A DNA stretch of 64,000 bases from Erpobdella octoculata (lineage: Eukaryota; Annelida; Clitellata; Hirudinida; Erpobdellidae), in NCBI GenBank assembly GCA_963978895.1, contig OZ022238.1:31917593-31981592 (forward strand), given 5' to 3'. A model generated the notes under the pieces. That model was not told the origin of the DNA and searched no databases. It saw nothing but the letters and a program-made list of their open reading frames with translations. Positions 55,177-64,000 of the stretch are shown piece by piece. Every line of letters begins with the position of its first letter. The stretch's first letter is position 1. The translations under genes and the position numbers were made by a program.

Positions 55177-55723
55177 ATATATATAGAATAGATATATCGG
55201 AGATCAGCAGGTTTTGAGTGAGATGCCAAGATGGCCTCCAAAAAAACGATTTAGAGTCTTTTGGACCATGAATATTCATTATTTGTATTAATCTATTTTT
55301 GGTACGACAGCGGAGACTAAACTCCGGTTTGTAAGAAACAGAAACGTCGATTTCTTATAGCTAAAAGTAGTTGATATGAGCTTTATTTTAATTTAACGCG
55401 ATATCCGACATAAAAAATATACAATTCTAATTTACCGATAACACAGGCGACGTTAAATAGACATAAATAGACCATCGAACTAGAGACTACGCAAATAAAA
55501 TTCAATGTCAACTGAAATTTTTATCAAAAATATTTGTTAATTTTTATAAAGTTAAAAATTTATTTAGTACATAAAAATTTTTTTTCTATTAAAAAAATAC
55601 TTAATTAAGTTACTATACGGTTGTAACTCTCAGTTCTTCGTTTCGGATATCCGGTCTACTAGGCTGCCTCGCTAAAAGCCTTCCTAAACAACAGGCGGGC
55701 CGATATATCTATTCTATATATAT
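55177..55723. mobile_element. 547-bp MITE with perfect 24-bp TIRs and 10-bp target duplication
   Basis: The left end ATATATATAGAATAGATATA+TCGG and the right end are exact inverses (55177-55200 and 55700-55723). GGCCCTGTCC is duplicated on both sides (55167-55176, 55724-55733), and removing the element restores the LINE reading frame (DRTG-PLKR). It has no coding capacity. A 10-bp duplication would suit a Mutator-like origin, but the AT-rich termini are unlike typical ones. Confidence 0.9.
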
Positions 55724-56280
55724 GGCCCTGTCCTGTCTTTGTAAAGCTTCATTGGATGATCTCTTGTATTTCTGTTGGAAACTCTAGTAAAGAACTTGTC
55801 TGGATCAAGATTAAGACCATTATTCAATATATTATATACTAGTATTAAGTCTCCTTTTATTCTCCTTCTCTTAAGTGTCGTCAGCCTACACCTCAACAAT
55901 CTCTCTTCATAGCTTAAACCATACATTCCATTAATTATTTTCGTAGCTCTCCTCTGTACCCTTTCTAGAATATTAATGTCTTGTTTAAGTGAAGGACTCC
56001 ACACCTCCACACAATATTCCAAATGCGGTCTTACTAGTGTCTTATATAGTTTTAGAATTAAGTCCTTGTCTCTGCTCACCATAGTTCTTTTAATTATGCC
56101 TAGCACCTGATTCCCTCTATTGGCTGCCTTAGCACATTGTATTGATGGTTTGGCACTATTATGCACCAGAATACCCAAGTCTCTTTCTTCCGTTGTTTCC
56201 TTCAATGTTGTGCCGTTAATCTCATACCTACATTTTTGATTTTGCTTGCCCATATGCATGACAGAGCACTTTCTACATTG
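55724..56280 (-). pseudogene. LINE ORF2 C-terminal part, upstream of MITE
   Basis: KCSVMHMGKQNQKCRYEING, ERDLGILVHNSAKPSIQC, QVLGIIKRTMVSRDKD, LYKTLVRPHLEYCVEVWSPS, ILERVQRRATKIINGMYGLS YEERL. The coding sequence breaks at YKDRTG, where the MITE enters, and resumes with PLKRTFFSARIINEWNKLKE at 55167 down to a stop at 55046. Confidence 0.9.
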
Positions 56281-57752
56281 AATAACATCTGCCAGTCCTG
56301 TGACCATTTATATAATTTTTTCAAGTCATCTCTGAGCACTTCAGCATCCTCCTCAGTCTTTATTGCTTTGCACAGCTTTGTGTCATCAGCAAACTTATAC
56401 ATTCTTGACTTAATCCCATTGTCTAAGTCGTTGATGTAAACTAAGAATAAGGCTGGTCCCAAAACTGATCCTTGTGGAACACCACTTGTGACACTAATCC
56501 ATTTTGATTTCATCCCATTTATTGCAACTCTTTGTCTTCTATCAAGCAACCAACCTCCTATCCATTCTAATAGCTTTCCTTCTATGCCTATTGCCTCAAG
56601 CTTCTTACGCAGTCTCTGATGAGGCACTTTGTCAAAAGCTTTGGCAAAGTCTAAATAAACTACATCAACTGATGGTACTGCATCCAAAAAACCATAAGTA
56701 TCTTCAAAAAATTCTAATAACTTAGTCAAACATGATTTATTGTTCATAAACCCATGCTGACTAACTTTAATTATCTTATGTTCTTCCATATGTCTCATCA
56801 TATCATCCTTGATAATTCTGTCCATAACTTTGCAGATAATGCAGGTCAGGCTGACAGGTCTATAGTTACTTGCTTCACTTCTATTGTTCTTTTTAAATAG
56901 TGGAACAACAATTGCATCCCTCCAGTCCTGTGGTATTTCACCTGTTTGCATTGACTTATTCATTAACTCTGCCATTACTTTTCCATTTTTTTCTCTTACT
57001 TCAAATAGAAACTTCGGATGAAGTGCATCAATTCCTGGTATTTTGTCTACTTTCAAACACTTCAGCATCTCAGTAACTCGGATTTTTGTGAAGATAACTT
57101 TTCTTTTGACATCTTTTCCATCACCTTGAAACTTCTTACTTGCTACAGGAATATTTTTAATGTTTTCTTCAGTAAAGACTGACCCAAAATACTTGTTCAA
57201 CAAATCAGCTGTGACTTCATCATTAGTAATTAGATTTCCATCTGCATCCTTTAAAGGACCTCCTTTATCTTTCTTTTTTTGCCTATTTCTCACATATTTG
57301 AAAAAGCTTTTGCTGTCCCTCTTTATGTTTTCTGTCAGCTTTTGTTCATAGTCTGCAATAGTCCTTCTAATAGTCTGTTTAGTGTCATTTCTAATCTTTC
57401 TGTATTTCTTTTCCAACTCACTTAGTTTGCTTGATCTCTCTTCTTCAGAACCCATAGTTACCTGCTCTCGATATTTTTTCCATGTTTTATTTTTGGCTCT
57501 CTGTTTCTTTATAATCAACTTAGTCACCCATGGATTTTTTTTATTTTGGTTTCTTTGTTTTTGAATATACTTTTCAATAATTTCGTGCATACACTGAACA
57601 AACAGCTTCCAGCTGATCTCAACATTAGTACTCTTAACTCTGTCCATAAGAGTTTTTCTTGTTATGCTTTCTCTTATTAGACTGTAGTCTGCCTTAAAGT
57701 AGTTGTAGCGAATTACATCTGAACAACTCTTCCTGTCATGATTCATGACCAA
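56202..57752 (-). CDS. LINE reverse transcriptase domain (516 open codons)
   Basis: Unbroken frame with the RT motifs in order: KIPGIDALHPKFL, IPQDWRDAIVVPLFKK, ASNYRPVSLTCIICKVMDRI, QHGFMNNKSCLTKLLEFFED, VDVVYLDFAKAFDKVPHQRL, SGVPQGSVLGPALFLVYIND L and the catalytic YKFADDTKL. This is the layout of the CR1/Jockey superfamily. The frame is lost near 56260 and the rest is in another frame (next entry). Such a long open RT suggests relatively recent insertion. Confidence 0.92.
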   Translation of the reverse strand: MVMNHDRKSCSDVIRYNYFKADYSLIRESITRKTLMDRVKSTNVEISWKLFVQCMHEIIEKYIQKQRNQNKKNPWVTKLIIKKQRAKNKTWKKYREQVTMGSEEERSSKLSELEKKYRKIRNDTKQTIRRTIADYEQKLTENIKRDSKSFFKYVRNRQKKKDKGGPLKDADGNLITNDEVTADLLNKYFGSVFTEENIKNIPVASKKFQGDGKDVKRKVIFTKIRVTEMLKCLKVDKIPGIDALHPKFLFEVREKNGKVMAELMNKSMQTGEIPQDWRDAIVVPLFKKNNRSEASNYRPVSLTCIICKVMDRIIKDDMMRHMEEHKIIKVSQHGFMNNKSCLTKLLEFFEDTYGFLDAVPSVDVVYLDFAKAFDKVPHQRLRKKLEAIGIEGKLLEWIGGWLLDRRQRVAINGMKSKWISVTSGVPQGSVLGPALFLVYINDLDNGIKSRMYKFADDTKLCKAIKTEEDAEVLRDDLKKLYKWSQDWQMLFNVESALSCIWASKIKNVGMRLTAQH

Positions 57753-58302
57753 ATCTCATCTAATAACCTGGTGATCGCTAGTGCCAAAACATTCACCTAC
57801 AGTTAAATTATTTACCAAACTTATGTCCGCAGTCAGTAATAAGTCTAAAGTATTTTTACATTTAGTATGCTCTCTAATTAACTAATTGTCTATCTTTATG
57901 AGTTTCTCCTTCCAAAGAATGCCAGTTAACGTGAAAATTGAAATCACCCAATATGATTACAGATTCCTTGTTAACCTTAGAAATTAATTCATAAAGCCCC
58001 TTATCAACTTCTTCATCAGCATTGGGAACTCTGTAGCATACTCCGATTAATAACTTACTATTTTTTTGTCCTATTTCACACCATACACTTTCTTTAAACA
58101 TATCATTGTATATATATCTTCCCTCTGTACTGCATTCCATTCACGCTTCACATATAACAATACACCGCCTCCCCTTTGCTTATCCATACCTTCAGTCACT
58201 CTATCTTTTCTAAACATATCGTATCTTTCTAATTTCAGCTCACCATTAGTAATTTTGTCACTTGCCCAAGATTCTGTTAAGCCAATTATATCAGGGAAGG
58301 AA
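57750..58302 (-). pseudogene. LINE endonuclease domain (exonuclease/endonuclease/phosphatase type)
   Basis: PDIIGLTESWASDKITNGEL, QRGGGVLLYVKREWNAVQ, a frameshift, then LLIGVCYRVPNADEEV, VIILGDFNFHVNW and, after a stop, CFGTSDHQVI. These are the LTESW, GDFN and SDH blocks of APE-type endonucleases that nick target DNA for reverse transcription. Confidence 0.85.
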
Positions 58303-58345
58303 ACGGGAGCGAGAGAGACAAGCATTATATATAATTGTGTCTCGT
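58296..58345 (-). repeat. CTAGCGGG-family fragment
   Basis: GGGAAGGAAACGGGAGCGAG followed by AGAGACAAGCATTATATA. At 58565-58590 there is a GTACTGAATGGCCACTG unit. The rest to 58770 is anonymous. Confidence 0.55.
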
Positions 58346-58770
58346 GTATTTCGTTCGGCATTTATAGAGCTTTTTGGTTTTTTGCAAGAAAAAGTGAAAA
58401 CGAGTCAGGTCAGAACTATTCTATTCTCATCAAATATTGAAGGTTATATTTTGTAAGATATTTTTTGTAAATAAAGAGATGTATGATTAATATTTTAATC
58501 TAAATTTTGGATGTCTACAATTATTATTTTGCTCGTAGCACACTAAAATGCTCGTACATCTCGGTTCGTACTGAATGGCCACTGTAAGGTCGTATTGCTG
58601 AATGTTTAAATTTTCATAAATGTGTTGAGGTTCATTGTTGATCAAAATTTTAATGTAATAGAATGAAATTGTTTAATTTATTCAAGACATATACATATTA
58701 ATCACTACTTAATAATATTTTATGGTTATGTTTCGGAATGAGAAAACGAGTATCTACAGCTTTGAAGGGG

Positions 58771-59254
58771 GGATAGTCTCAAAAGAGCAGTAGAAGATGT
58801 TTTGAAAGCTTGCTTGCCAGTTAAATCTGCAGCTGAGAAGTAGAAAAAGATTTGAGGAGATCCAAATTAAAAACATCAAAACTTGCAGCAAGAAAAGATA
58901 TTTCGAAAAGCTTCCCAGACATCGATCCAGACGGGGAATCAACATCTACAAAATCTACATATATGGCCACCAGTAAAGATGCTCATTTTGCCCTTGATAA
59001 CACTAAGATAAAAATAGGGGATTGGTGTATTTTTGAATATGTTTTTGACTCGAAAACCTATTATGTAGGCAAAATCATGGAAGTCAAAAGCGATAAAGTT
59101 TCTGCTGGTTTTTTGAAGTTTTTATACAAGGACAAACACATCGAAAAGGCCAAATTTTAGTCTAGGGATAAAGGTATTTGTGAGGCAGATTTAGATCAAA
59201 TTGTTGTGAAACTAGGAGATCCAATCCTTCAAAAATCCAGAGAAGAAATAGGCT
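58771..59254 (+). pseudogene. Decayed protein fragment of unknown family
   Basis: With a few stops read through: SLKRAVEDVLKACLPVKSAA, KTSKLAARKDISKSFPDIDP, then DNTKIKIGDWCIFEYVFDSK TYYVGKIMEV, GFLKFLYKDKHIEKAKF and KGICEADLDQIVVKLGDPIL. The (I/V)GDW.(I/V)..Y....YYVGKI pattern resembles small SH3/Tudor-like modules in uncharacterised, often transposon-linked invertebrate proteins. Function unknown. Confidence 0.45.
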
Positions 59255-59407
59255 AAAAAAAAGAAAATAATTTTTCTCTGGGCTGTGTGAGAAATGTCTT
59301 GATGGAGGCATGCGTTAATTGTGGACATTCGTATAACAAACAAGTTATAAATTTGTAACACTTAAACGTGGGGAGCAAAAAAAGCAATCTATCCTGTTTA
59401 TATATAT

Positions 59408-59660
59408 AACTAGCGGAGTGCCCGGGGTTTTTCTAGTGTTTGTATCTCGCTCAGGTTTCCTTCTCCGGTTGCTTTCCGGCTCACGTTTGCTTTCCCGTTC
59501 TCGGTCGCTTTTCCGTTCCTGGCCGCTTTCCCGCTTCCGGTTGCTTTTCCGCTCCCGTTCGCTTTCCCGTTCCCGCTTGCTCTCCCGTTTTCGCTCATGC
59601 TTGCTCTCTCATTCCCGTTCTCGCACGCGCTCATTTTCATTCTTTCCTAACTTCCTTTAG
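59408..59660 (+). repeat. CTAGCGGG dispersed repeat copy
   Basis: AACTAGCGGAGTGCCCGGGG, TTTTTCTAGTGTTTG, then CT-rich units to CCCGTTCTCGCACGCGCTCA. The frames on both strands follow from the minisatellite. Confidence 0.75.
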
Positions 59661-59778
59661 CCCATAAAACATAAAATAGATTTGGCTAAATCTTGCTTGA
59701 AGCTTTCAAACGTTGTTACGTAACCTAAATTTGAATTTTATTACGCAATTACTGATTTTGAATTTTATTACTCACCGC

Positions 59779-59817
<39 letters not shown>

Positions 59818-59843
59818 GGAACGTAGTGACCGGGAAGCGCAAG

Positions 59844-60264
59844 AGACGTTCGTGAAGGCCATCGCATTTTCTGCTGAAAGTTTGATTGTAAGTCTATGAG
59901 CCGACGCAATATTTTTTACAAATTCGTGCTTATAACCATAACTAGAAGGAATAATGAATATGCACTGTTTAATTCTATATTTTTATGTTAGATTTATAAA
60001 CATATTAGCAAGTCAACGCTCAATACAGCTTAATACGTGCAATAGCGTAATGCGTCTGTGCTTTCTGATGCGACCTTGACAATTTTTAGCTTCAGTGAAA
60101 TGTTTCTTTTAAATCGGTAGGTTGAAATACCAATAGCAATTTATTCAAGTTAGACAAAACTCGGTTTACTGCATAACTTTTATTGTGTATCTTCATTTAT
60201 TAAATAATGGCTAGACAAAAATGCACACATTCACAAGCACACAATCACAAGTATACCATTACAT
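59844..60264. other. P-element 3' non-coding region
   Basis: No coding sequence; AT-rich DNA between the transposase end and the left TIR. The equivalent right region is 62509-62934. Confidence 0.6.
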
Positions 60265-60700
60265 TCAAACGACTGTTTTCTTTATAATTTTTCGCGGAGT
60301 AGGTGTTGATGTCGATGCACAATCAGCTTGGTTAACTCGCTTAACTAGATTTTTGCACATGCAATTAAATAAACAGCGAACCAGGAGGTTTGCAGTTCGG
60401 TGTCCCTGAGCACAATGGTGGTTCACAAGTTCAGGCCTAAAAGAGGTCATTTTGTCCATAACTGCTGCTTCAAACACGGCGTGCTGACTCGAGGAAGAAC
60501 ATGCCATAAACTTCCAAAAATCTTCTTTCGAACGCATGTCGTGGAAATAAAAAAATGCTGCAGAGCACACAGCTAAGCAGTATTCAGTGGGCTCAGATAA
60601 TCCACCCTGGTCTAGCAGTTCAATGACTTTTGTGTGCTCCACAGAATTTTCTTGATCACTGAAGCGAGAGACCAGATCTTCTTTACAAGATTGACATTTC
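60265..60700 (-). pseudogene. P-type transposase C-terminal region
   Basis: KCQSCKEDLVSRFSDQENSV EHTKVIELLDQGGLSEPTEY, then LVNHHCAQGHRTANLLVRCL FNCMCKNLVKRVN. I associate LL.+GGL..P and the late H..GH.......FNC..KNLVK pattern with P-type transposases of invertebrates. The frame is open to a stop near 60265 and overlaps the LINE frame at its start. Confidence 0.65.
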
Positions 60701-61695
60701 TTTTCTCGAAATTGCCCTCTTTGAACGACAGAGTGATTAACCGAGCAATCAACTTAGAGAAAATGTCAATTTGCCCGGTAACAAGATCATGATCCGATAC
60801 GCCGTATGTCAACGAAACTATTACGTTTGATACACGACTGGAGTCGGCACGATTGATGACAAGGTCAAGCAGACTACAGGTTCCTGACGTTGTGCGTGTT
60901 GCCATAGACACATGTTGTTGTAGGTTATGGGTTTCAAGTAGCATCTTGAGATCGCTACACCGCCACAGTTGAAATCACCAAGCGACACGAAGCGGTCGAC
61001 ATCGATAATGTCACCTATTCTAACGAGTAAGTCAGAGAAGTCGTCGTAGAACCTCCTTAGACTAGACGACAGCGACGATGGTGGATGATAAATTATTGCG
61101 ACGGTATCACTATTTTAGAGTGACCATGACCAGCGACATCAACCGATACTAGCAGACATTCAAACGTTTCGTAATAGTTGGCCAGACTTTGAAGTTGGTG
61201 AATACAGACGGAAAGCGTGTCACGGTAGATGATGCAAAGTCCACCACCACGAGTTGTTCTAGTTGCTTTTGGTCGCAGGCGGTGGATGACCCGAAAACCA
61301 TCAGGAAGGCAATCCAGTTTGACAGCATCCGGATCGTCGTTAACTAGCCACGTTTCACATACTGCTAGCATGTCCAGTGGTTGCGCCTGTGACTCGATGA
61401 GGTCGATGATCAACGGTCCCTTCTTGACGATTGAACGTCCATTTACAAACCCGAAAACGATTGAGTCAGATTCTCTAACTTTTGTGTTGGTGAGCTTCTG
61501 GGTACACTGTTGTTTTATCTTTGATCCCTGTTTGTGTCAGTTGCATAAAGCACACACCACATTTGTAGCATGAAACCGAAATCGTTTAGGAGTCCACAAC
61601 TGCAGTTCGAATAGTATTTGACGTAATTTTCGATCGATTGGAGAGACGCCAGACCTAAGCAAGTCTGCAGTAGTGTAATTCATTATCATGATGAA
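60700..61695 (-). mobile_element. L2-like LINE, 5' part of ORF2 (endonuclease) inside the P element
   Basis: Starts about MNYTTADLLRSGVSPIDRKL. After stops it gives VNGRSIVKKGPLIIDLIESQ, LDMLAVCETWLVNDDPDA, RTTRGGGLCIIYRDTLSV (endonuclease blocks) and, after a shift, HNLQQHVSMATRTTSGTCSL LDLVI and SYGVSDHDLV-like GVSDHDLV. The RT half is missing. This is unusual because LINE insertions normally keep the 3' end. Confidence 0.82.
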
Positions 61696-61697
61696 AG

Positions 61698-61896
61698 TTA
61701 GCAGTTAACAGTTAACATTGGAATTTTGCCATCATCACCATCAGTACAAGCAGGCAGCAAAAAAATTTTCTTATTAATCCAGCTGTTGAAGATGTTTTTA
61801 AAATTATGTGTTGTATCGAAGAGAAGAAAAGTGTTTTGGCCATTCCACATACAGGATACTTCTAATTTTCCACCGCAAAGTTCGGTATAGAAAGCT
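61698..61896 (-). CDS. P-type transposase catalytic exon (downstream part)
   Basis: The acceptor TTATATTACAG/AGC (intron 61897-62021, GT-AG) joins in frame to give STNRAFYTELCGGKLEVSCM. NTFLLFDTTHNFKNIFNSWI NKKIF follows, the P-type FD..H..KN..NN block with its catalytic Asp. It breaks at LTVNC where the LINE begins. Confidence 0.82.
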
Positions 61897-62021
61897 CTGT
61901 AATATAAAACAGTTTTATTAAAATTAATCAATAACTGGAAACACAGTCATCAGACATTAAAAAAATCACAGGCTTTAAAAATAAAAATATTTTTATAAGA
62001 CTAGCTGGAAATGTACTCACC

Positions 62022-62265
62022 TGTTTGTTGATAAATTGTCCATGGAAACAGCTAACAGAGTGACATAATTCTTCAACTTGCTTGTAACAATCTCGAAAGT
62101 ATGACGTAAGATAGCAGGGTTCAAGGCAGCAACGGCTGTTAACCCAACTACATCTTTAAATTTGCCACACAACGATTGAACCATAAAACACAAAACTGTT
62201 TTAGCAATTTCTCCATTTGCTGTCAAACCAAACACAGACCCGTTAAAGTACTCCAATCGCTTTTG
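62022..62265 (-). CDS. P-type transposase catalytic exon (upstream part)
   Basis: YFNGSVFGLTANGEIAKTVL CFMVQSLCGKFKDVVGLTAV, ILRHTFEIVTSKLKNYVTLL and AVSMDNLSTN. It corresponds to the P/THAP9 region G.....(V/T)A...L.FM..SL.GK+K...(A/P)V and V.DN...N. The exon ends in AACAG/GTGAGT, a consensus donor. Confidence 0.8.
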
Positions 62266-62299
62266 CTTTTACTCCGAGTCACATTTGTATCTACTCTAT

Positions 62300-62508
62300 T
62301 TACCAGTATATCTTCATCTTGAAAATGTAGCTCACACAGTCGATGATTTTTAGTCGGATGGAAATTCTTCAGTGATAAAAAACGAATCCACTTGTCTAGT
62401 CTAACAGAATCGAATCCTTAACGGCAATCTAAAGAGTTTTAATTTTTCGCTACTTGTATTGGATTTATAACCGGTTTTACAACCCGGCGCGTAACATTTA
62501 TTAACCAT
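62300..62508 (-). pseudogene. THAP DNA-binding domain of P-type transposase
   Basis: ATG 62508: MVNKCYAPGCKTGYKSN with the first Cys pair, KLKLFRLP, then a one-base frameshift, RLDKWIRFLSLKNFHPTKNH RLCELHFQDEDI. It has the C-X4-C...W...P...C-X2-H zinc ligands of a THAP finger, the N-terminal DNA-binding module of P element and THAP9 transposases. The frameshift lies in GGATTCGATTCTG. Confidence 0.85.
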
Positions 62509-62984
62509 TTTAAAGAGCAATATTATAAGCAACTGACTTACGGCAAACGACTAGCTACTATACTAGCAAGAACAAAAACACACAAGAACGAATATGAATA
62601 AGCACAGACGTTTTATAACATAACTAATAAAATCATTATATATCTATGAAAATCATAGATTATAATTTAGAAACAAAAACACATTTAAATTTATATTATT
62701 ATTATAAATTGCTTATAAAACAACTCCTTCAATTCAATATATGACAGATTGTTTAACTCGTTCTAATAAACGTTTAAAATAAATATTTGAAGTGAAATAA
62801 ATTTAATTGTGCAGATTAAAAGTAATTTCAGGGTACACACTAATTTAAATAATTTTTTTTCAAGTAGGTATGTGAGATTAGAGCGACTTTAGCATAGGCC
62901 TCCACTGGTAAGATTTGGAGGAAAACATTTTTCCCTTGCGCTTCCCGGTCACTACGTTCCCTAATATATATATATATATATATA

Positions 62985-63091
62985 CTAGCGGGAGCACCCG
63001 GCATTGCCCGGGGATTTTAGAGGTTTTTCTAATGTTTGTCTCTCTCGCTCCAGTTCCTTCTCCGCTTTCCCGTTCCCGGTTGCTTTTCCGC

Positions 63092-63095
<4 letters not shown>
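62985..63095 (+). repeat. CTAGCGGG dispersed repeat copy
   Basis: ACTAGCGGGAGCACCCGGCA, TTGCCCGGGGATTTTAGAGG, TCTCTCGCTCCAGTTCC, ending in (AT)n. Confidence 0.75.
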
Positions 63096-63152
<57 letters not shown>

Positions 63153-63245
63153 GAAATCAATCCAGTATGAATATTCAAGACGAACATTTCGATCAGACCT
63201 TGCAACTGTTCGACCACAATAATGGACGCTAGCATTTTCCACAAG

Positions 63246-63344
<99 letters not shown>

Positions 63345-63345
63345 C
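63092..63345. repeat. (AT)n tracts flanking a 100-bp unique segment
   Basis: (AT)n at 63092-63148 and 63250-63342. The intervening AATCAATCCAGTATGAATAT ... is not recognised. Confidence 0.9.
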
Positions 63346-63435
63346 GGGAGACTTTTTGTTAAGAATTAACTTTTATTTAGTTTCTTTGGTTTCTTTGATT
63401 TTTCTTTCAGCGAGCATTGTTGTTTTAGGTGTCAC

Positions 63436-63546
63436 GACAAAACGTTCACAGACAAAATGTTCAACGACAAAATGTTCCCGACACAACGTTCACGACAAAA
63501 TGTTCACGACAAAATGAACACCGACAAAACGTTCACAGACAAAATG
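63436..63546. repeat. ACGACAAAATGTTC minisatellite
   Basis: Six to seven degenerate units of 14-20 bp (GACAAAATGTTCACGACAAA), cut by (AT)n at 63546. Confidence 0.8.
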
Positions 63547-63570
63547 TATATATATATATATATATATATA

Positions 63571-63684
63571 TTTTTGAACGTATTTCGGCGTAATGTTTTC
63601 TTTTAGGCATGCTCTGTTAAAAATGATAGACCACTTTGCGTTGATACGTTTTTTCACCAAGCTTTCGAAATCTCTTGAATTCAT
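63571..63684 (-). CDS. PLE head ORF fragment (lineage viii)
   Basis: 38 intact codons ending at the usual block [21 protein letters not shown]. It is the shortest head; its ATG does not overlap the ribozyme. The AUG in the ribozyme core opens a different short frame (MLFCETDRSALVF...). Confidence 0.65.
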
Positions 63685-63721
63685 GATAACTCCGCTTTTT
63701 AAATAGATTTATTAAAAACGA

Positions 63722-63763
63722 GGGCTGACCGATCGGTTTCGCAGAAAAGCATCTTCGGAGCCC
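63722..63763 (-). ncRNA. Type I hammerhead ribozyme (lineage viii), U4 to C
   Basis: Stem I GGGCT/AGCCC (63759-63763 with 63722-63726), core CCGAAGA in place of CTGAAGA, unpaired T, stem II GC/GC with a six-base loop, GAAA, stem III ACCG/CGGT, cleavage triplet GTC. The U4 change probably weakens or kills cleavage. Confidence 0.72.
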
Positions 63764-64000
63764 TTTAAATTACGAGTTAAAATGTATTTACTATAATGCG
63801 AAAATAGAATGAAACTATAAAACGACAAGAATAAACGTTAATGAAAACTGAAATAGAAAAACAACGTATGGAAAGTGGAAAGCAAGATATAAAAGGTAGG
63901 TAACTAACGTACAAGATTAGTAAAAACCGAAGCGGAAAATAATTGTAAACAAAACGAAAACATGGCGATAGTGGCCGCAGCGCAGGTATTTACGCAACTA

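Larger units (their letters stand above)
54965..58302 (-). mobile_element. CR1/Jockey-group LINE, long but dead copy
   Basis: On the minus strand from 58302: endonuclease, RT and C-terminal part, then a (TTATG)n-like tail at 54966-54985. It is interrupted by a 547-bp MITE (55177-55723) and by frameshifts near 58130, 57880 and 56260. The 5' end is cut at 58302 by a CTAGCGGG-family fragment. Confidence 0.9.
59813..62965 (-). mobile_element. P-type (THAP) DNA transposon with 31-bp TIRs, LINE-interrupted
   Basis: The left end ATTAGGGAACGTAGTGACCG ... GCGCAAG (59813-59843) is the exact inverse of 62935-62965. In between, on the minus strand, are a THAP domain, RNase-H-like catalytic blocks with a proper intron, and the P-type C-terminal region. 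Between the last two lies about 1 kb of an L2-like LINE. It sits in (AT)n on both sides, so the 8-bp target duplication cannot be read. Length 3153 bp, close to known P elements even with the foreign piece, so some of its own sequence has been deleted. Confidence 0.88.
63571..64000 (-). mobile_element. PLE unit (lineage viii): spacer, ribozyme, intact head; runs off the window
   Basis: The minus-strand head starts MNSRDFESLVKKRINAKWSI and continues with [18 protein letters not shown] into (AT)n (63546-63570). The hammerhead is about 40 bp upstream of the ATG. The sequence beyond 63764 is spacer; any tail lies outside the window. Confidence 0.8.

Noticed and set aside
61229..61573. 114-codon plus-strand frame
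   Set aside because: It is antisense to the LINE endonuclease, which carries the recognisable motifs.

Overview
This is a window of an AT-rich, intron-bearing invertebrate animal genome. The evidence is spliced exons of a conserved animal gene (protein phosphatase 2A regulatory subunit B''), tRNA-derived SINEs, L2/CR1-type LINEs, mariner, Tigger, hAT and P-type DNA transposons, and very abundant (AT)n microsatellites. The repeats would suit a lophotrochozoan or cnidarian, but nothing here fixes the phylum.

Host gene. One ordinary gene is visible, on the minus strand, running from about 34.1 kb down to at least 11.1 kb. It encodes a PP2A B''/PR48-PR70-PR130 family subunit. Two alternative first coding exons (33879-34091, resembling PR48/PR70; 25003-25251, resembling PR130) both end in phase 0 and can each join exon 2 (24104-24502). 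Exons 3 and 4 follow, then a 12-kb intron full of repeats, then exons 5-7 (11109-11569), the last carrying an intact EF-hand loop. The C-terminal exons were not found and probably lie to the left of the window.

Dominant repeat system. Penelope-like elements (PLEs) are present as about 20 pieces of at least ten sequence lineages. Most are 'tail - spacer - head' units: the acidic/Ser-rich C-terminal end of the ORF (behind the GIY-YIG region), a 3'/5' untranslated spacer with a type I hammerhead ribozyme, and the first 35-70 codons of the ORF, ending in a KW...[12 protein letters not shown] motif. The head always meets (AT)n at nearly the same codon. Nine hammerheads can be folded by eye with a perfect stem I. 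In all of them the start-like AUG overlaps the ribozyme core, which leaves a constant unpaired U between A9 and stem II. One PLE reverse-transcriptase fragment (YVDD box) lies at 32.3-33.3 kb, and one longer N-terminal piece at 14.7-15.3 kb.

Layout. 1-11 kb: PLE cluster with SINEs, a TIR element and an L2-like LINE. 11.1-34.1 kb: the PP2A B'' gene, its introns holding LINE fragments, a 41-bp minisatellite, MITEs with telomere-like repeats, a 549-bp tandem duplication and PLE debris. 35-38 kb: inverted PLE heads and a complete but dead mariner. 38.6-41.5 kb: a decayed uncharacterised multi-copy gene (PIN-like plus CXC regions) split by a hAT element. 41.5-43.1 kb: a Tigger element with a nested SINE. 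43-49 kb: TIR elements, a 580-bp (TGAC)n tract and 157-bp tandem units. 49.2-50.4 kb: a PLE insertion whose empty-site paralogue is at 54.8-55.0 kb. 55-58.3 kb: a CR1/Jockey-like LINE split by a 547-bp MITE with 10-bp target duplications. 59.8-63.0 kb: a P-type THAP transposon with 31-bp terminal inverted repeats, invaded by an L2-like LINE. 63-64 kb: a last PLE head with ribozyme.

The parts act as layers of parasitic insertion. (AT)n tracts sit at the PLE ends and have in turn received other transposons, and the whole load lies in and around the introns of one host gene. Coordinates of repeat edges were judged by eye and may be off by a few bases.
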